Assembly (NCBI GenBank): GCA_025766275.1 | Contig: JAFKAC010000064.1 | Coordinates: 124,001 to 188,000 of the forward strand | DNA length: 64,000 nucleotides | Direction of reading: 5' to 3' | Source of the DNA: Lactarius indigo | Lineage: Eukaryota; Basidiomycota; Agaricomycetes; Russulales; Russulaceae | Shown here: positions 9,283 through 21,461 of the stretch, piece by piece | How positions within the stretch are numbered: position 1 is the first letter of the stretch | How the letters are laid out: each line of letters opens with the position of its first letter | Made by a program: the position numbers and the translations under genes | The notes under the pieces: generated by a model | Seen by the model: the letters and a program-made list of their open reading frames with translations, nothing else | What the model was told of the DNA's origin: nothing | Database searches by the model: none

Positions 9283-10581
9283 CTTGAGGGGAAGCGAAAT
9301 CGGCGCGCCGATTATCTCGTCCACACGCTTGTAATCGATATGCTCCCGCACTACCAGGCCCGCCATGATGGCCAAGAGGTTGGTTTCAGTGGTTCAAACC
9401 TGGCCGAGAAGCATCGCAAAGAAATTCTTACTAGAACCCCGGAAATAAACGCCGACTCCATCCGCGGCCTAGGCGACGATCGCTATTCTGTGCAATCGGC
9501 AGCGGATACGTCGCGTAACTATCTAGTTAAGCTTAGCGAACGGTCTTGTGACTGTCCGGACTGGCCCAGGGTCCGGCTGTGCAAACACGTCACTGCGGTC
9601 GCCCATTTTTTTGGAGACGGCGATCAGCTGGTGGAGCTGGCAGCAGGCGACGGCGCAGCCCCTAAGACAGCGCAGCCGGTTGAATCAGAGTGCTCAGCGG
9701 ATGCGCGCAGCGATGCGACAGCTGCGACAATTTTGGAGAATGTAATCACTGTCTCCAAAGAATTTCTAAGCGATGGTGCGCCCAAGTCTCCGGGCACTGT
9801 CTGGAGTCTTCACAGCGTTCAGGAACACCTGACTGCTGTTGTCAGAAACTCACACTCTTCGGAAAGCCCACTCCCGGACAAAGAAGACATCCCGCCGAAT
9901 CAACACACGTGGACCGAGACCGCCCAGCGAATGGGAGTACAGCGGCGGAAGAAGAGACCTCGCGCTACCACCACATCCTCCCCAGAACCCTCGGCGACAG
10001 AACGCATTGGGGATCTCAATCGCAAACGACAACGCGTGAAGATCACGGATCCCTACAGTGGCGGGGTCAACTCTGGCAAACGCGCTGCCCCCGACGCACA
10101 AACTGCTGCCCAAAATGCCCGAGCACAAGCACGCGCACGCGCTGCAGCCAATGGTGCGGGGCCTTCTCTCTCACAGCCCCAGGAACACGGCCACGGCTGC
10201 ACAACCCCAGCCCCAGCTGTCCCCCCATCACTCACCCCCTTCCAATCGTACCCGCCTTCTTCAGCGGTTCCCCCACCTGCCTTGGTGCCTCGCGCATGGT
10301 ACACAGCGCAAAACAGCGGAGCATACGCGTCCGCCAGTCCCAGTGCACCGGGAAACTCTCTCCCGCAATCCTTTGAACCACAGCACGCGCACAGAGGTAC
10401 CCTAGCCCCATCCGCACCCCTGGCATCCTCGAGCCCGTGGTACCCTGTTCGCTCGGCTTACCCCCCCCGGGATGTATATGCAGACCCCGTATCAAGTACC
10501 ATACCCCGTATACTGGCCCTATGGCCATTTCCAAACCCCCCAACCTCGCTCCCAATAGAATACGTAAATCCACTGTATTAG
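9283..10581 (+). pseudogene. SWIM zinc-finger protein, 3' part; 5' part displaced by element 2
   Basis: The frame is open from the LTR junction (reading YLVHTLVIDM before the first ATG at 9340) to the stop at 10579-10581. It holds a SWIM finger, CDCPDWPRVRLCKH (CxC-x8-CxH), a DNA- or protein-binding finger, then a long Ala/Pro/Ser-rich tail with little order. The section before the finger (conserved-looking YQARHDGQEVG, NLAEKHRKEIL) continues leftward into the LTR, so this was a longer protein. SWIM fingers often sit at the C-terminus of MULE-like transposases, so the host gene could itself be transposase-derived. That is a guess from family knowledge. The remaining ATG at 9340 could still start a 413-residue product. 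Confidence 0.7.
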
Positions 10582-10750
10582 ATACCCGGGAATAGATGTT
10601 TTGTCCTCCAAACCGTGTGCTCGCTTCGTTTCCCCTCCTCGCTTGTTGGGATGTCGCCCCTTCTCCCGCGCCGCCTTCCACTACTCACGTTTGCGACACT
10701 TTACCCCCTCAACCAGCCTGTGTTCCCCACCGCACTCGTCCCCGCTCTAC

Positions 10751-10880
10751 ATCTTACATGTCAAGGTGTGTTTCCCTGCTAAGGGACCATCCGGACATCG
10801 TCTATTTATTTCTGCTTTCATGCTTGCTTCGAAGGTAATCTGTGACGACACCTACTTGAACAAGTCTTGCTGTATCGTCC
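10751..10880 (+). pseudogene. decayed cyclin-box fragment, copy 1
   Basis: One frame reads KVCFPAKGPSGHRLFISAF followed by MLASKVICDDTYLNKSCCIV, a recognisable cyclin-box helix region of fungal cyclins. The stretch before it (ATCTTACATGTCAAG) fits the preceding box residues. No start and no following exon are attached, and unrelated Pro/Ser-rich translation surrounds it. It is one of four related units in this 1.7-kb stretch and the best preserved as protein. Confidence 0.6.
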
Positions 10881-11550
10881 TTCACCTTTCTGTCGCCTTC
10901 TCGCAACATCTCAAGGTATGTTTCCCGTCTTCATCTTTCTATCATACTAGTGCTCACCCTTTCGTGACCTTTACAGCCTCTATATCTTGCAACGTCTCAA
11001 GGCGTGCTTCATGAGGCCTCGGGCGCTGGGCCCGCGCTCTCGTGTTACCCCGGCGTCGCACCAGCACATACATCCCCGTCGACTTCATGCTCTTCCCATT
11101 CATTCCTTTCACCATCGCTTCGCTCGTAGAACGCCTCTGCCACGCCGTCTCGGCTATATTTTGTTTCGCCCCTCACTCGTACTTTACGCCCCGATCCCGC
11201 GTTTCGTCTCCATTTTCGATCGCCTCATGTCGCCTTGTGTCGCTCATGCCCCCATTTCTTTCATCCTATTTCACCACCTTACTCCTACCTATTCTAAGCA
11301 TTAGGATACGGTTCTCGTGTACTTAAAAGGCGAACTCTCCACTGCTGAATATCATCGTTTTTTCTCCCTTTCTTCTCGTCTTCTCTCGCCCTCTCGCTTC
11401 TAGCTACTTGTCCCAGCCCGTTCGAACTCCCATTGGCGCTCGCAAACGCGGTCCTGCGGAATCGCTCTCCCCGCCTTCGAACTCACCGGACTCTTACGCC
11501 TTACGTCCTTACACCGCTACCTTTACCGTTGTCACCTTTGAGCCCTCTAC

Positions 11551-11672
11551 CTCTTGCATCTTAAGGTGCGTCTCCCTACTTAGGGATCATCCAGACATCG
11601 CCTATTTATTTCTACACTCACGCTTGCTTCGAAGATAATCCACGACGACTCGAACAAGTCCTACTGTATCGA
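11551..11672 (+). pseudogene. decayed cyclin-box fragment, copy 2
   Basis: The same unit as copy 1 by DNA (CTTAAGGTGCGTCTCC, then CATCCAGACATCGCCTATTT and a GCTTGCTTCGAAGATAATC core), but with an in-frame stop and a shortened segment, so not translatable. About 140 bp upstream (from about 11,408) an open stretch reads SQPVRTPIGARKRGPAESLS, which may be the leader of the original gene. Confidence 0.55.
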
Positions 11673-11870
11673 GGGTTCGCTCCTTTACCTTTCCGTCACT
11701 TCCGCGACTCTATTCACAACGTCTCAAGGTGCGCTTCATCCGCCGTCGTTTTTCCACCGCCCTTGCGCCTCTACCACTTGCAGCGTTGGTGCTCACCCTT
11801 CCGTCACATTAGAAGCATTCTTTTGCCGCTTCACCTGCCTTCGCCCTTCCATCACCTTTGCCCCCTCTAC

Positions 11871-11996
11871 TTCTCTTAAGGTGCGTCCCCCCGCTAAGGG
11901 ACCATCCGGACATCACCTATTTATTTCTTCCTTCATAGACTTGCTTCGAAGATAATCTACGACGACACATACTCGAACAAGTCTTGCTGTATCGTG
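11871..11996 (+). pseudogene. decayed cyclin-box fragment, copy 3
   Basis: Same unit: CTTAAGGTGCG, AAGGGACCATCCGGACATC, CTTCGAAGATAATCTACGAC and TCGAACAAGTCTTGCTGTAT. The frame shifts after SLKVRPPAKGPSGHHLFISS. The sequence in front of it (CACCTTTGCCCCCTCTACTT) is also repeated before copy 4. Confidence 0.55.
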
Positions 11997-12034
11997 GGCT
12001 CGCTCTTTCCACCCTTTCGTCACCTTTGCCCTCT

Positions 12035-12303
12035 ACCTCTCTTAAGGTGCGTCTCCCCGCTAAGGGATCATCCGGTCATCGTTCAATTACTTCTGCCTTT
12101 ACGTTTGCTTCCAAGATTGTTTGCGGCGACGTACTCGAACAAGTCTTGGTGTATTGTGGATCAAGGGGTGTTCTCTCTGGGAGGTCAACCACATGGAGCG
12201 CGAGATGTGCTCCTATCTGGAGGGGCAGCTGAACCTCGACTCTTCGATCCTACGCGACTTGGGGAGTCGCGTTCGCCACGATTTCCTGGTGGACCATAAC
12301 TAA
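12035..12303 (+). pseudogene. decayed cyclin fragment, copy 4, extending past the box
   Basis: It starts as the repeated unit (SLKVRLPAKGSSGHRSITSA, frame-shifted into TYSNKSWCIVDQGVFSL) and then continues, after another frame change, into WEVNHMEREMCSYLEGQLN and LDSSILRDLGSRVRHDF before a stop at 12301-12303. The second part matches the second half of the cyclin fold, as I recognise it from fungal PCL-like cyclins. At least two frame changes are needed, so it is a pseudogene unless short introns restore it, for which I see no good sites. Confidence 0.6.
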
Positions 12304-13463
12304 CGGTACGTCTATTCTCCATCTACCCCCCATCTCTTTGTGCTTACATTTGGTCATCGTCCGCCCGCGTTGCCACATGCCTTGTCATCACCGACCATCC
12401 CGCCATCGTCCACAACGACGATCCCACCGCCTGCATCGCCTGCCACGTCCCCGTCTTCCCTAGTCATTTTTCACGCGATCACTCTCTCGTTAATGTGTCC
12501 TTATTAGTAAGAAATACACATTGATGATTCGCTAAGATAGTCTAGCTGAAATTTAAGGGGTATTATTTAATCAAATCTATTAGTCAATAGTTGTTTAACT
12601 TGCTGCTCGAATCAGCAATAAAAAAGTCTTTTGAGCGGAGTCTGAACTTTCGGCCGGTTCCAATCGGACCGGACCGTGGGATGTATGCGAAAAGTACACA
12701 ACTCTCTGCTCGAGACCTCGGCGGCGGAGTTATCCATTCAGGCCTCGCCTATGTTGGCCAGTCTAAGGCGGAGCGAGGCACGAGCGGTGCCATAGAGCAG
12801 AGTCTTTGAGTGAGCGGGCTAGGCGGCACGTGGCTCATTCCTTCCTTGCCTGCCACCACCTGCCCGCCCACTTTTCCAACTGGCCTAGAAAACCGGAATC
12901 TTTTCTTTTGCCCACCCGCCACATCCTTTTGCCATGGGATCGATGATGCGCCTCTTTGCATTCGCCAGCACCATTCTAATCGCTCCGGGAGGATCCCACC
13001 CACCCGTCGCGACCTCGGCTCGGCAGCAAAGTCCCATCTTCGATCGAGAAGCGCTTCGCGCTTTGGCCCGTTCTCTCTACGCTGTTAAACTACCCCAGCC
13101 ATTCTATAGTTCTCCTAATTACCTACAACGCTTGTACACAGTCTCCCGAACCAGCCGCCTGAATTGAACCATAGTTAACCACCCTTCACAAGCGTTCGTC
13201 GAAACGTTTCGTAGCGCGCATCGGCGGACCTCCCCCTCACCGCTCGCCGATGCCGCACGAAACCCACCCTCGAGAAGCAAACCAGCGACTCGCAAAGACC
13301 AAAAAATGGTCACCTACAAGGCTACATGCGTCGCGAGTGTGTAATTTGTAAGCACTGTCACGCGGGTGGACTCTAACAAGCGCCAGTGCTAACTCAATCT
13401 GATCAATTACTCTACAGATTCGTGCTACGTACTAAGACCAACCCTCCAATTCCCTCCATGCAC
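12304..13463. other. non-coding spacer with a fragment of the helicase-array flank
   Basis: No gene is recognised. A pyrimidine-rich part to about 12,480 is followed by AT-rich DNA. A stretch near 12,700-12,750 (CTCGAGACCTCGGCGGCGGA and following) matches the flank of copy A near 22,590-22,645. From about 13,300 to 13,463 (AAAAATGGTCACC, ACATGCGTCGCGAG, GCACTGTCACGCGGGTGG) the sequence matches the region downstream of copy B (parts at 22,650, 23,600 and 23,918-24,032). This is the left edge of the tandem duplication. Confidence 0.6.
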
Positions 13464-16400
13464 CTATTTTCCACGCTTGCTCTTGCGACCGGTCGTGGCC
13501 TGTGACACGCTCTGACGACCTATGTCTTCGAACTCCATCGCTCGCATATTTGACAGCTCCATTTGACGGTCGGAGCCCCCAATTGGGGCCCTGCACTCTG
13601 GACAACGCACCACTGGAACTGCACCTCCGTACTGTAAAGGTTCAATGAGCTGTCTGTATTTGGGGGGATCGAAAGGGTTTACGAACATCATCAATTACGA
13701 ACGGATGTCCGTTCTCGCAATTGTAGAAGTGATCTCTATGAGCCGCTAGAAATATACCGTCATTGATACTCCTTCCCATTGAGAATAGAAGACTCACAGA
13801 AACCGAATGATTTCGCGATGGCTTCCCTTCCTCTCAAAGATGAGGGCTCGTATCCTTCTTCCGTGCGGAGATGTGTCGCCAGTGCGTCGTACTCCTTCAT
13901 GAATCTATCACCTTTTTCACAACAGTTTTGCGTGAACCACTCCCTCTCGGATTCCAGCTCAGCTGTATTGGTGGCCGGGAGGCTGCGAATGTATGTCGCC
14001 TCAAGTCTTTTCATCTCGCAACTAGCGGCGTTCGACTCCAATTCTACCTTGGTGCCCAATTCCTTTCGGCGGTCGTCGTCGAGGAGTCCATGACGCAATA
14101 GAAGTGTGCGGTCCGCAAGAATTTCGAACCGGAACAGCTCCAGCTTGCCGCGGAGGATGTGCACCCCAGCATGAGCCGCCAAACGAGACGCCGATGACTT
14201 CTCCGCGATCTTGAGAGCCTTCTCCGCGTCACGAATGCAGGACTCGTAGATGAACGACACGAAAGACTGCCGTAAGCGTTCGTGGCGGAGGGCGACTTCA
14301 TCACTGGAGGCAACATTAAGACCCTGGATACGACTCTTCGCGATTTCTGCCAACGTGTACCGCAATTCGAGAGACAGGAAGAAGGCTTCGACTTGAAAAC
14401 GAGTATCGGCGTTACGCGGAGGTTGGCCAATCTTCTTGTTTACTTCCATCATCGCTACGGGTTCAGGTGTGTCAGTAGCCCTCCCTGGACCGCTTACTAT
14501 TGAGGAAAGTTCGAGGCGATAGAGTGTCGCAAGCGCCGCGCCATACGACTGCACATGGGGTCCGCGGGTCCGCGCAACATGAGCAACCTTCTTGTACAGC
14601 TCGAGAAGGTCACGGACGATCTTGTTCCATGCTCCTCCCTCCTCTCCAGAAAAGCCATGGACATTCCTCATGCTCGCTTGGGTGATTTCCTTATGGGGAA
14701 GCGGCTCGGACTCTAGGCCGAATCGAGTCTTACGACGCGCAGAAAGGTTGTCGACGTCATCTGCATCCTCAGATGGCGGATTGAAGGCGATTGACTTGGC
14801 TTCGCTCTTAACACTGTCGAGTCTTCTCGAGAATTCTTCGATTTCTGGGCCGACTTTCTCTAGTGCAGAGGACATTGTGCTCGCCACATTTTGTTCTAGG
14901 ATGTCTAGGGTTGCTCTCTTCGTAACGCGGCTGTATCGGAGGGCGGTAATGGGTCCACGGCAGGTGGGGCAGGAAGGAGGAGTTTGGAAGTTCACCGGTG
15001 GCGCCTTGGTGGCCGTGAAAACGCCCATGGCATCTGACTCGTAGTAATTCGACATCTTACAATGGCCGTCCAGGGTTTTAACCGTGAAGATGTGACCGCA
15101 TTCCAACTTGATGAGGCGCTCCGAGATATCGCGCGAGCTAAGATTGATCTCGTCCAGACGCCTCTGCCTGATGAAATCGACGATGTCGGCTTTACGTTCG
15201 TTTGGGAGGCATACAACGCATGTCTGCTGTTTGCAAGGTTCTCCGCAGACTATATAAACCCATAATAAGACCCAGCTCAGGTATAAATCGCAAAGAAGGT
15301 ACGTACTCGACGGACACCTATGGCCGCACTGCAGTTGCAATTCGCAAGCCTTATCACAAGGCAAGCGAGAACATATCTGTCGACCACAAATTAGTCTCAC
15401 GTGACAAATTCTATAGCCCATTAATACTTACTGAACCGCATACCACCGGACATGAGTGGTGGGAACAGCGCCATTCACACGACTTCATGCACGGCGAGCA
15501 AGGCTCCCAGCATTCCTTTTGACATTTCTGGTGGCCACACCGCTTCCGGCACGATTGTGAACACGTTAATTTGCACAAGTGATCCGAAGAACAAGTGAGG
15601 CCACACAAGTGTTGGCACTTGAGCGCCCGTTCGCAGGGATGACTTTTGTGATGCGTGCGAACAAGATGAAGAGCGCCCGCATCAGGGGCCGCATTATCGC
15701 GCGTGATCTTCTGGCACTCGTGGCATCGAGATTTACAAGTCCGGCTGCAGCACGTGGTCTGGCCTCCGCAAACTTGATTGCATTCGAAGTTCGCGGGATC
15801 TCCGCTACAAGCCATGATGCCGTTATGCTCACACCCTGGTAGAGGCTTCGACACTTGAACGAAGCATCTGATGGTCTCCAAATTTTCGAGTTGATGACTA
15901 GAGCATGCGTCAAATGGGACCTACTAGAAGGGAAAGTCTGGAGGGCACTTGCCAAGGAACGGATTTCGCAATGTGTCCACATGGAAGCTTAACACCGTAA
16001 AAGGGGAACATGCAATTCCCGCAGTCTTCAAAGCACGGCTTCGGACACGGATGAGCCCTAGGACAGGTAACCCTGACACAGGCCTGATTACATTTCATCC
16101 TTCTGTGACTATCTAGGTCGGGGTGACACTGAAATGCTTTTGTAAGTTGGCGCATAACGTGAATGGAAAATAATATACCAATGAGGTACATGCGTGTCCA
16201 CACGGCAGAATATCTTCGCACAGTCGGAGACAGCCACCTTCCGGAGCATGCGTAGGTATTTGTCCAGGCTCAGAGATCAGTTGTTTTTCGTCGGGGTGAC
16301 GTGAGCAAACGATTGGAAGAGCGTCCTTGAGCTGATCTTCTTTCTCCATCTCGTCCAAGATGGTCCTCCAAGTCTCGTTCTTCCTGAGATTCGAAGCATT

Positions 16401-19400
16401 CCCAAGGATGTAAAGGCCGTGCTTCGCTCGGGACAAAGCGACGTTTATCCTATTGCAACTCTGGAGAGATCCGAAGACCATCAGCTTTGACTTCGCGAAA
16501 ATACCAAGCCACGTACTTTCAAAAAGCCAATTGAGGCATTGCCTTCCTCGAATGTGCCGGAATTTCTGACCAACGAAATGATCACGATCTTGGCCTCCTG
16601 TCCTTGGAAAGTGTCTACTGTTCCGATGCAGATCTTTAAACACGATTAGAATTATCAACAATCAGAAGTCCGCAGTGCTACCCACGTGTTGAGTAACCTG
16701 AACTTGAGCAAATCCTATGTCATCACCACTTGCGAGCCCCGTACGCTCTAGCTGCTCTTCATCGCGTTCATCCACACTAACCGCAATCTCGAGATCTTTC
16801 AGGGCCGCGCGGACCTTTTGCAGTTGGCCTAGATAAGCACAGAGGACAGCGATGTCTCCGGCACCGTTGTAGGAACCCTGCTTGAGGAAGTATAATACAA
16901 GGTCACGTATCATGGCAACCTGATCGAACGAATAAGTTTTGAGGGCTGGGGTTTAGTAGTACCTTATAATACGCTGACGTACCTCGAACATGTTGTGCTT
17001 CGACACCGAGTCGTCTTCAGTGTTCTCCGGATTGTCGTGTGAAAAGAAGACGACGTCCTTCTCCATGCCCTGCACGGCGGGATAGCCCCGAACAACGTCG
17101 TTGTCTTCGAGTTTGGGGTACAAGATTGTCCTGCATGAGCGCGTCAAATCGCGACTATCTGTCTACGAGAGGGTACTGCGTACCGTACGAAGTGGGAGAT
17201 GCTGGGTCGCATCCTCCGCTGCACGTTGATCTGCGACATACTCATTCCCCCATCGGAAAGTCGCTCCATGAGAGATCTATCGAACTTGAACAGCTCCCGC
17301 CCGGACTTGCTATCCACAGATAAAGCTTTCGGGGGTACATTAGCTTTATGTGAAGGAGGTGAGTGACCGGTGACCCACGAAAAGTTGCTAAATTTGGGCG
17401 TAGTTGCTTCGGATCCCCAATACAGATAAGGTGCTTGACTAATTAGTAGGGCGATGTAATCAGTATAAATATGCGGGGCATACATGCTTCAGGTAAATAC
17501 CTGAGGGAACAAGAGAAGCCAGAATGTGCGCTTCGAGGACTTGACCGGCTTCCTCAACCATCAGAACCTTCGGCCCGACGCTCTACATTGTCCCGTCAAC
17601 ACCGGAGGTGATGTGCAATCACTTCAGACGAACCGTGAGCAGAGAGACAAGCTTGGCCGCGCCTACCATTCGGACGCAATCAGATCGTCACATCCCCATT
17701 GTTAGACTATTAGATGCTTACCGGTTGTAGTGCAGGCTATTAGATCGGTACCACTGAGTAATCTACGTCGACCCTGCACACGATCTCAATACAGTTGACG
17801 GCGCAGGTCACCAAATTGACTTACTTCGTCTTGTATATCCTCGTAGACTTTGCAGGCGTCCATGTATCGTCTTCTTAGGCGACTGAAAACGGGTAAAAGC
17901 GAATCGTAAGCTATTCTCTGCATGTCGTCCTCCCATGATGTTGCAAGGCGCCGTCGTTCGAGCATTGACATTGTCCAAACGTTATAGACACGTGCCAGTT
18001 GTTCAACGGTGCGACTTCCTGTGGGGACCAGGGGAATTCGGCCCCCGAAACCTAGTTCGTTAAAGAACGCCACTCGTGGATCCGAATCAGTTCTCGAGTA
18101 AAATGGAGGAGGCTGGATGAATTTAATATCTCGACCATCCTTCCAAAATCCATAAACCCCTGAACTTTCGGCGTTCTGGGGGGCTTTCCTTCCACGTGAG
18201 ACTTGCGTCCATTCCCCGTTCTCTATTTCGTCCTCAGTGGCCCGCCGGAAGAGCTCCGCAATCCAAGACGGAGGTCCTCTAAAGGAATCAGCGTGCTGAG
18301 GGTGATCCGAGTCGAGAAAGCTCTCCGTGTTTTTCCAAGTTAACCCGGGAAGTTGTATCTGGTTCATGATTTGTGTCATCTCCCCTTCTGCTTGCTTCAT
18401 CGCAGCATATTCGCGTCCAATGGCTCGATTGAGCTCCCCACGACCCGAACGTTGTACCAGCTCGTGTAGGGTGTACTGCTCAATGCGCGGGTCGGACGTT
18501 CTGGACCCGAGGCGCACGACGTTTGTCGTAATATTGGCGTCGAGAACCGACGTGAGCATGTGATCGAGCGCGTGGTTTGTGAACGCAATGAGGACTAAAA
18601 TCACGTAAGAGAAGATATCACATAGACGGCCCCGCTTACCTATTGGTCTGACTTTACTAGAGAAGAGGACGCGAAGGATCTCCTTTCCCGTGAAACTCTG
18701 AGACCTACGTCAGAACAAACAAATTGGTGTCGAACTTGTCCGCACCTTTCCCGTTCCGGGAGGGCTAACGACTCGATAATCAGTGGTGGGCTTTAGTAGG
18801 GAGATCGAGGGGCATACCCTTGAATCAAAGAGACTTCCCGCGTGAGAGTGTCGATGACCGCATCAACCTGAGATGAATCTATTTCGCTCGAGAGCAGCAG
18901 TTGTTGGCGCGCGATCGTTACAGACGTCGGATTATTCACGTCGACACTCGAAATGTTTTCTCCCGGTCGAGCCAAGCATTGGAGATCGTACTTGAACTGC
19001 GGAGCCCGCGCGTATCGTGGACGTCCAACCGGCATGGAGGCAAGATTTCCAGAGAATGAAATGAGGTCAGCGAAGGGGATGGAAGTGGGTTCGACGTCCT
19101 TGAGTGTCTGAAGGAACGGGTGGAGAGCCTCATACATAACGTTGTTATCTATCAGGATGGCGAATGTCGACTTGTCGATAGAGATCGGCTGACGACGCAA
19201 GGCCATGAGTTCAATTTCGGCATCGAAAAACGAAACTCGGAGCTGGATTGTCTTTGCGTAGGCCTTGGCGGATTTGGCAATATCCGCACCATCGGAGACG
19301 ATAGTTCCGAGGAATACTTGGAATCGGCCAGGAGAAATGAGGGCAAGAGCGACGAGACTCCCTTGTTGCAAACGCTTAGAATGTTCCCAATATTCAACTC

Positions 19401-21461
19401 TCGCTGTCTCATTTTCGTCCCGAGGAGCCCCTGGAGGTGAGTCGAGAACAAGGCCAACGGTGAAATTACGTCGTTCGGCCCTTAAAGGTGCGAAACAAGC
19501 GCCAGTGTAGAGTTGAAAGAATACCGAATTAAGGCCAGAGGTCTTATAAGCGCCACCCTTCGACAAGAGCAGCTTTTCCAGTAGCGTAGGTGACCTCCGA
19601 GTCTTGGGACCGGCCCCCGGCGCCCACATAATGTCGAGGTCTCTCTTGATTTCCCCAACTGATTGCCGAAAAGAAGAACTTCGAGGCAACATAATCAGCA
19701 TAAAGTGATGACGGAAGAACAACGGAAACAGTTGCGCACATCATCTCTTCCCTCAATAATCGGAACTGTATGTCGAGGTGCCGTTCCATCGAATTTTCGG
19801 GTAAATGATGTGGTGCAAAAGGGAGAAAGACTGGGAGATAAGGTGGTAGGGCACATGAAAGTTCGTCGTTCGTTGGTGCGATGCGAATATCGCGGATGTC
19901 AGTGAAATCGTTATCGTGGCGAGGTTCTCCTCCACTTCGCAATGTACCGGGTGGGTCATAAGTTTGTTCCAGTCGGGATGTAAGCGCCTCCTGCATCTGA
20001 CTGGCGGTGAACCTTCTGTTCGGGATGGATCTCCGCAACTTTTCCGTGTCGCCGCATTCTCTGCCTACGATCTGACTGAGTCGGCTGATATCCTTCTCGA
20101 GCTCTCCCAACGTTAGATTCCGGATCTGCGCGCTTGACGAGGTGATGGGGTCCCGGAACGTCGGAGGCGATACCCTCACAGCTGCAGTCCAAATATTGAA
20201 CCATGAAAGGATATCATCCACCAAACCGTGTATTTCGGGATGATTCTTTATAGCACTTTTAACACGCGCGAAATACCTGCCCAGAGAAGGTAAGCGCTGC
20301 ACTGGAATAGAAACTGGATGGTCTTACTGCGATAGAACAGTTGAAAGCGTCCCGAAGACCTCCACGCCACTTAGCGTGTTTTGCCGCGACGCAGGCAAGC
20401 CTGGTGAGCGATCCATCCAAGTCTGGGCCGCTATCATATCGCGCATACATTCGCGGGTAGTCGAATGAAATTTCTCATAGTTTTCGTCGAGCAGAGCATA
20501 TATCGCGCTGAAATAGCTCGTTAGGATCAAGTGTTTGGTGTGAATACACGATACGATTTACTTTGTATTTGAATGCATTGTTGTCTTCAGTACTAGGTCC
20601 GATGACAAGAACTACAACGAGTCGACAAGAATATTGTCAAGACGGGATTATAACTTCCGTTTTCACCTGAGACAAACCTCGATAATAGGGAAATACCCCT
20701 TCTGGTATGATAGCGTTGACGATCCAGTGCCGACATTGACAGCGACCGAGGAAAATCTCAACACGTCGCCGATGCGTAGCAACGCATTTCCCTATGCACG
20801 ATGTTACCGACGAGGATATTTATTCCTGAAAAGAATTGGACGTACGTGAACAATTGTGTCAAGGAATGCCTATCACAGGAGTGTATGAGATGCATCACTT
20901 TGATGCGTCATAGCGAATCGACTAACCTGAGCCTGATCGGAGTTCTATGACGTGTGAGCAATCGCGGTGTATAATCAGAGTGACACTTACCCATGCTTGG
21001 TTTCGGGAATTGACGCTTGCGAAGATTCGAGAAAATCCCTCGACATTGCTCGCATTCCGGAACACGAAGTTGTCGGTGAGGTACGGCTTGAGGTGATTAT
21101 GGGCTTCGTTCGGACGAAGTGTGTGTCGTGAGTCTATGACAGAGCCGTTGTTCATGGCTAATCCTTCCCGGGAGAAGAAGTCTGGTGATTGGTCTTCTGT
21201 CTCTGGGGCGTATACCGAGGCAGTCTCCGACACCTGGGATTTTACTTCGTGCTTGAACGTGCAGTCGAACGAGCGATCGCATGTACCAGTCGACCAATAA
21301 AAATAGCAGACCCCTCTGGGGACTCCGATTAAGTTGGCGGGCGGTGTGGCACCACGGTCACAGCCATCTGGGCCTCCCCGACCTCGCCCATCACGATACC
21401 CACGGACTTGAGGGCCTCCGCGTCCATGTCCGCGGTGGCCACCCGAACTATATGCTGACAT
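13464..21461 (-). CDS. NFX1-type zinc-finger SF1 helicase, array copy A (25 exons)
   Basis: Start at ATG 21461 (MSAYSSGG). A continuous in-frame model of 2,219 codons can be read: exons 21461-20991, 20944-20927, 20791-20678, 20611-20562, 20507-20328, 20276-19740, 19678-18818, 18764-18746, 18697-18640, 18594-17825, 17773-17722, 17662-17634, 17582-17501, 17438-17379, 17325-17184, 17130-16983, 16919-16686, 16633-16517, 16490-16179, 16128-15961, 15920-15432, 15376-15307, 15249-13798, 13745-13687, 13631-13464. The exon 20 donor (GTTCCT) is weak. Domains: RGG repeats 1-50; CCCH finger 52-71 (C-x8-C-x5-C-x3-H); Walker A GPPGTGK 744-750; AFTNHALDH near 773; Walker B-like VEEAGQ 1062-1067; GDPKQLRP 1088-1095; TFQGQEA 1283-1289; RINVALSRAKH 1328-1338; NF-X1 Cys/His fingers about 1365-1670; RING-like Cys/His 1711-1757; RZ finger 2151-2177, in which one cysteine is Tyr2165. 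The family unwinds or remodels RNA; ZNFX1 and Hrr1 act in RNA silencing. A role here is inferred. Confidence 0.88.

Noticed and set aside
10751..12303. The repeated units as a CRISPR-like or satellite array
   Set aside because: Spacing is irregular, units are diverged and encode a cyclin segment, so they are gene fragments.
13779..15522. Plus-strand frames opposite helicase exons (and the same in copies B-D)
   Set aside because: They recur wherever the long helicase exon is open and mirror its codon bias; no domains of their own.
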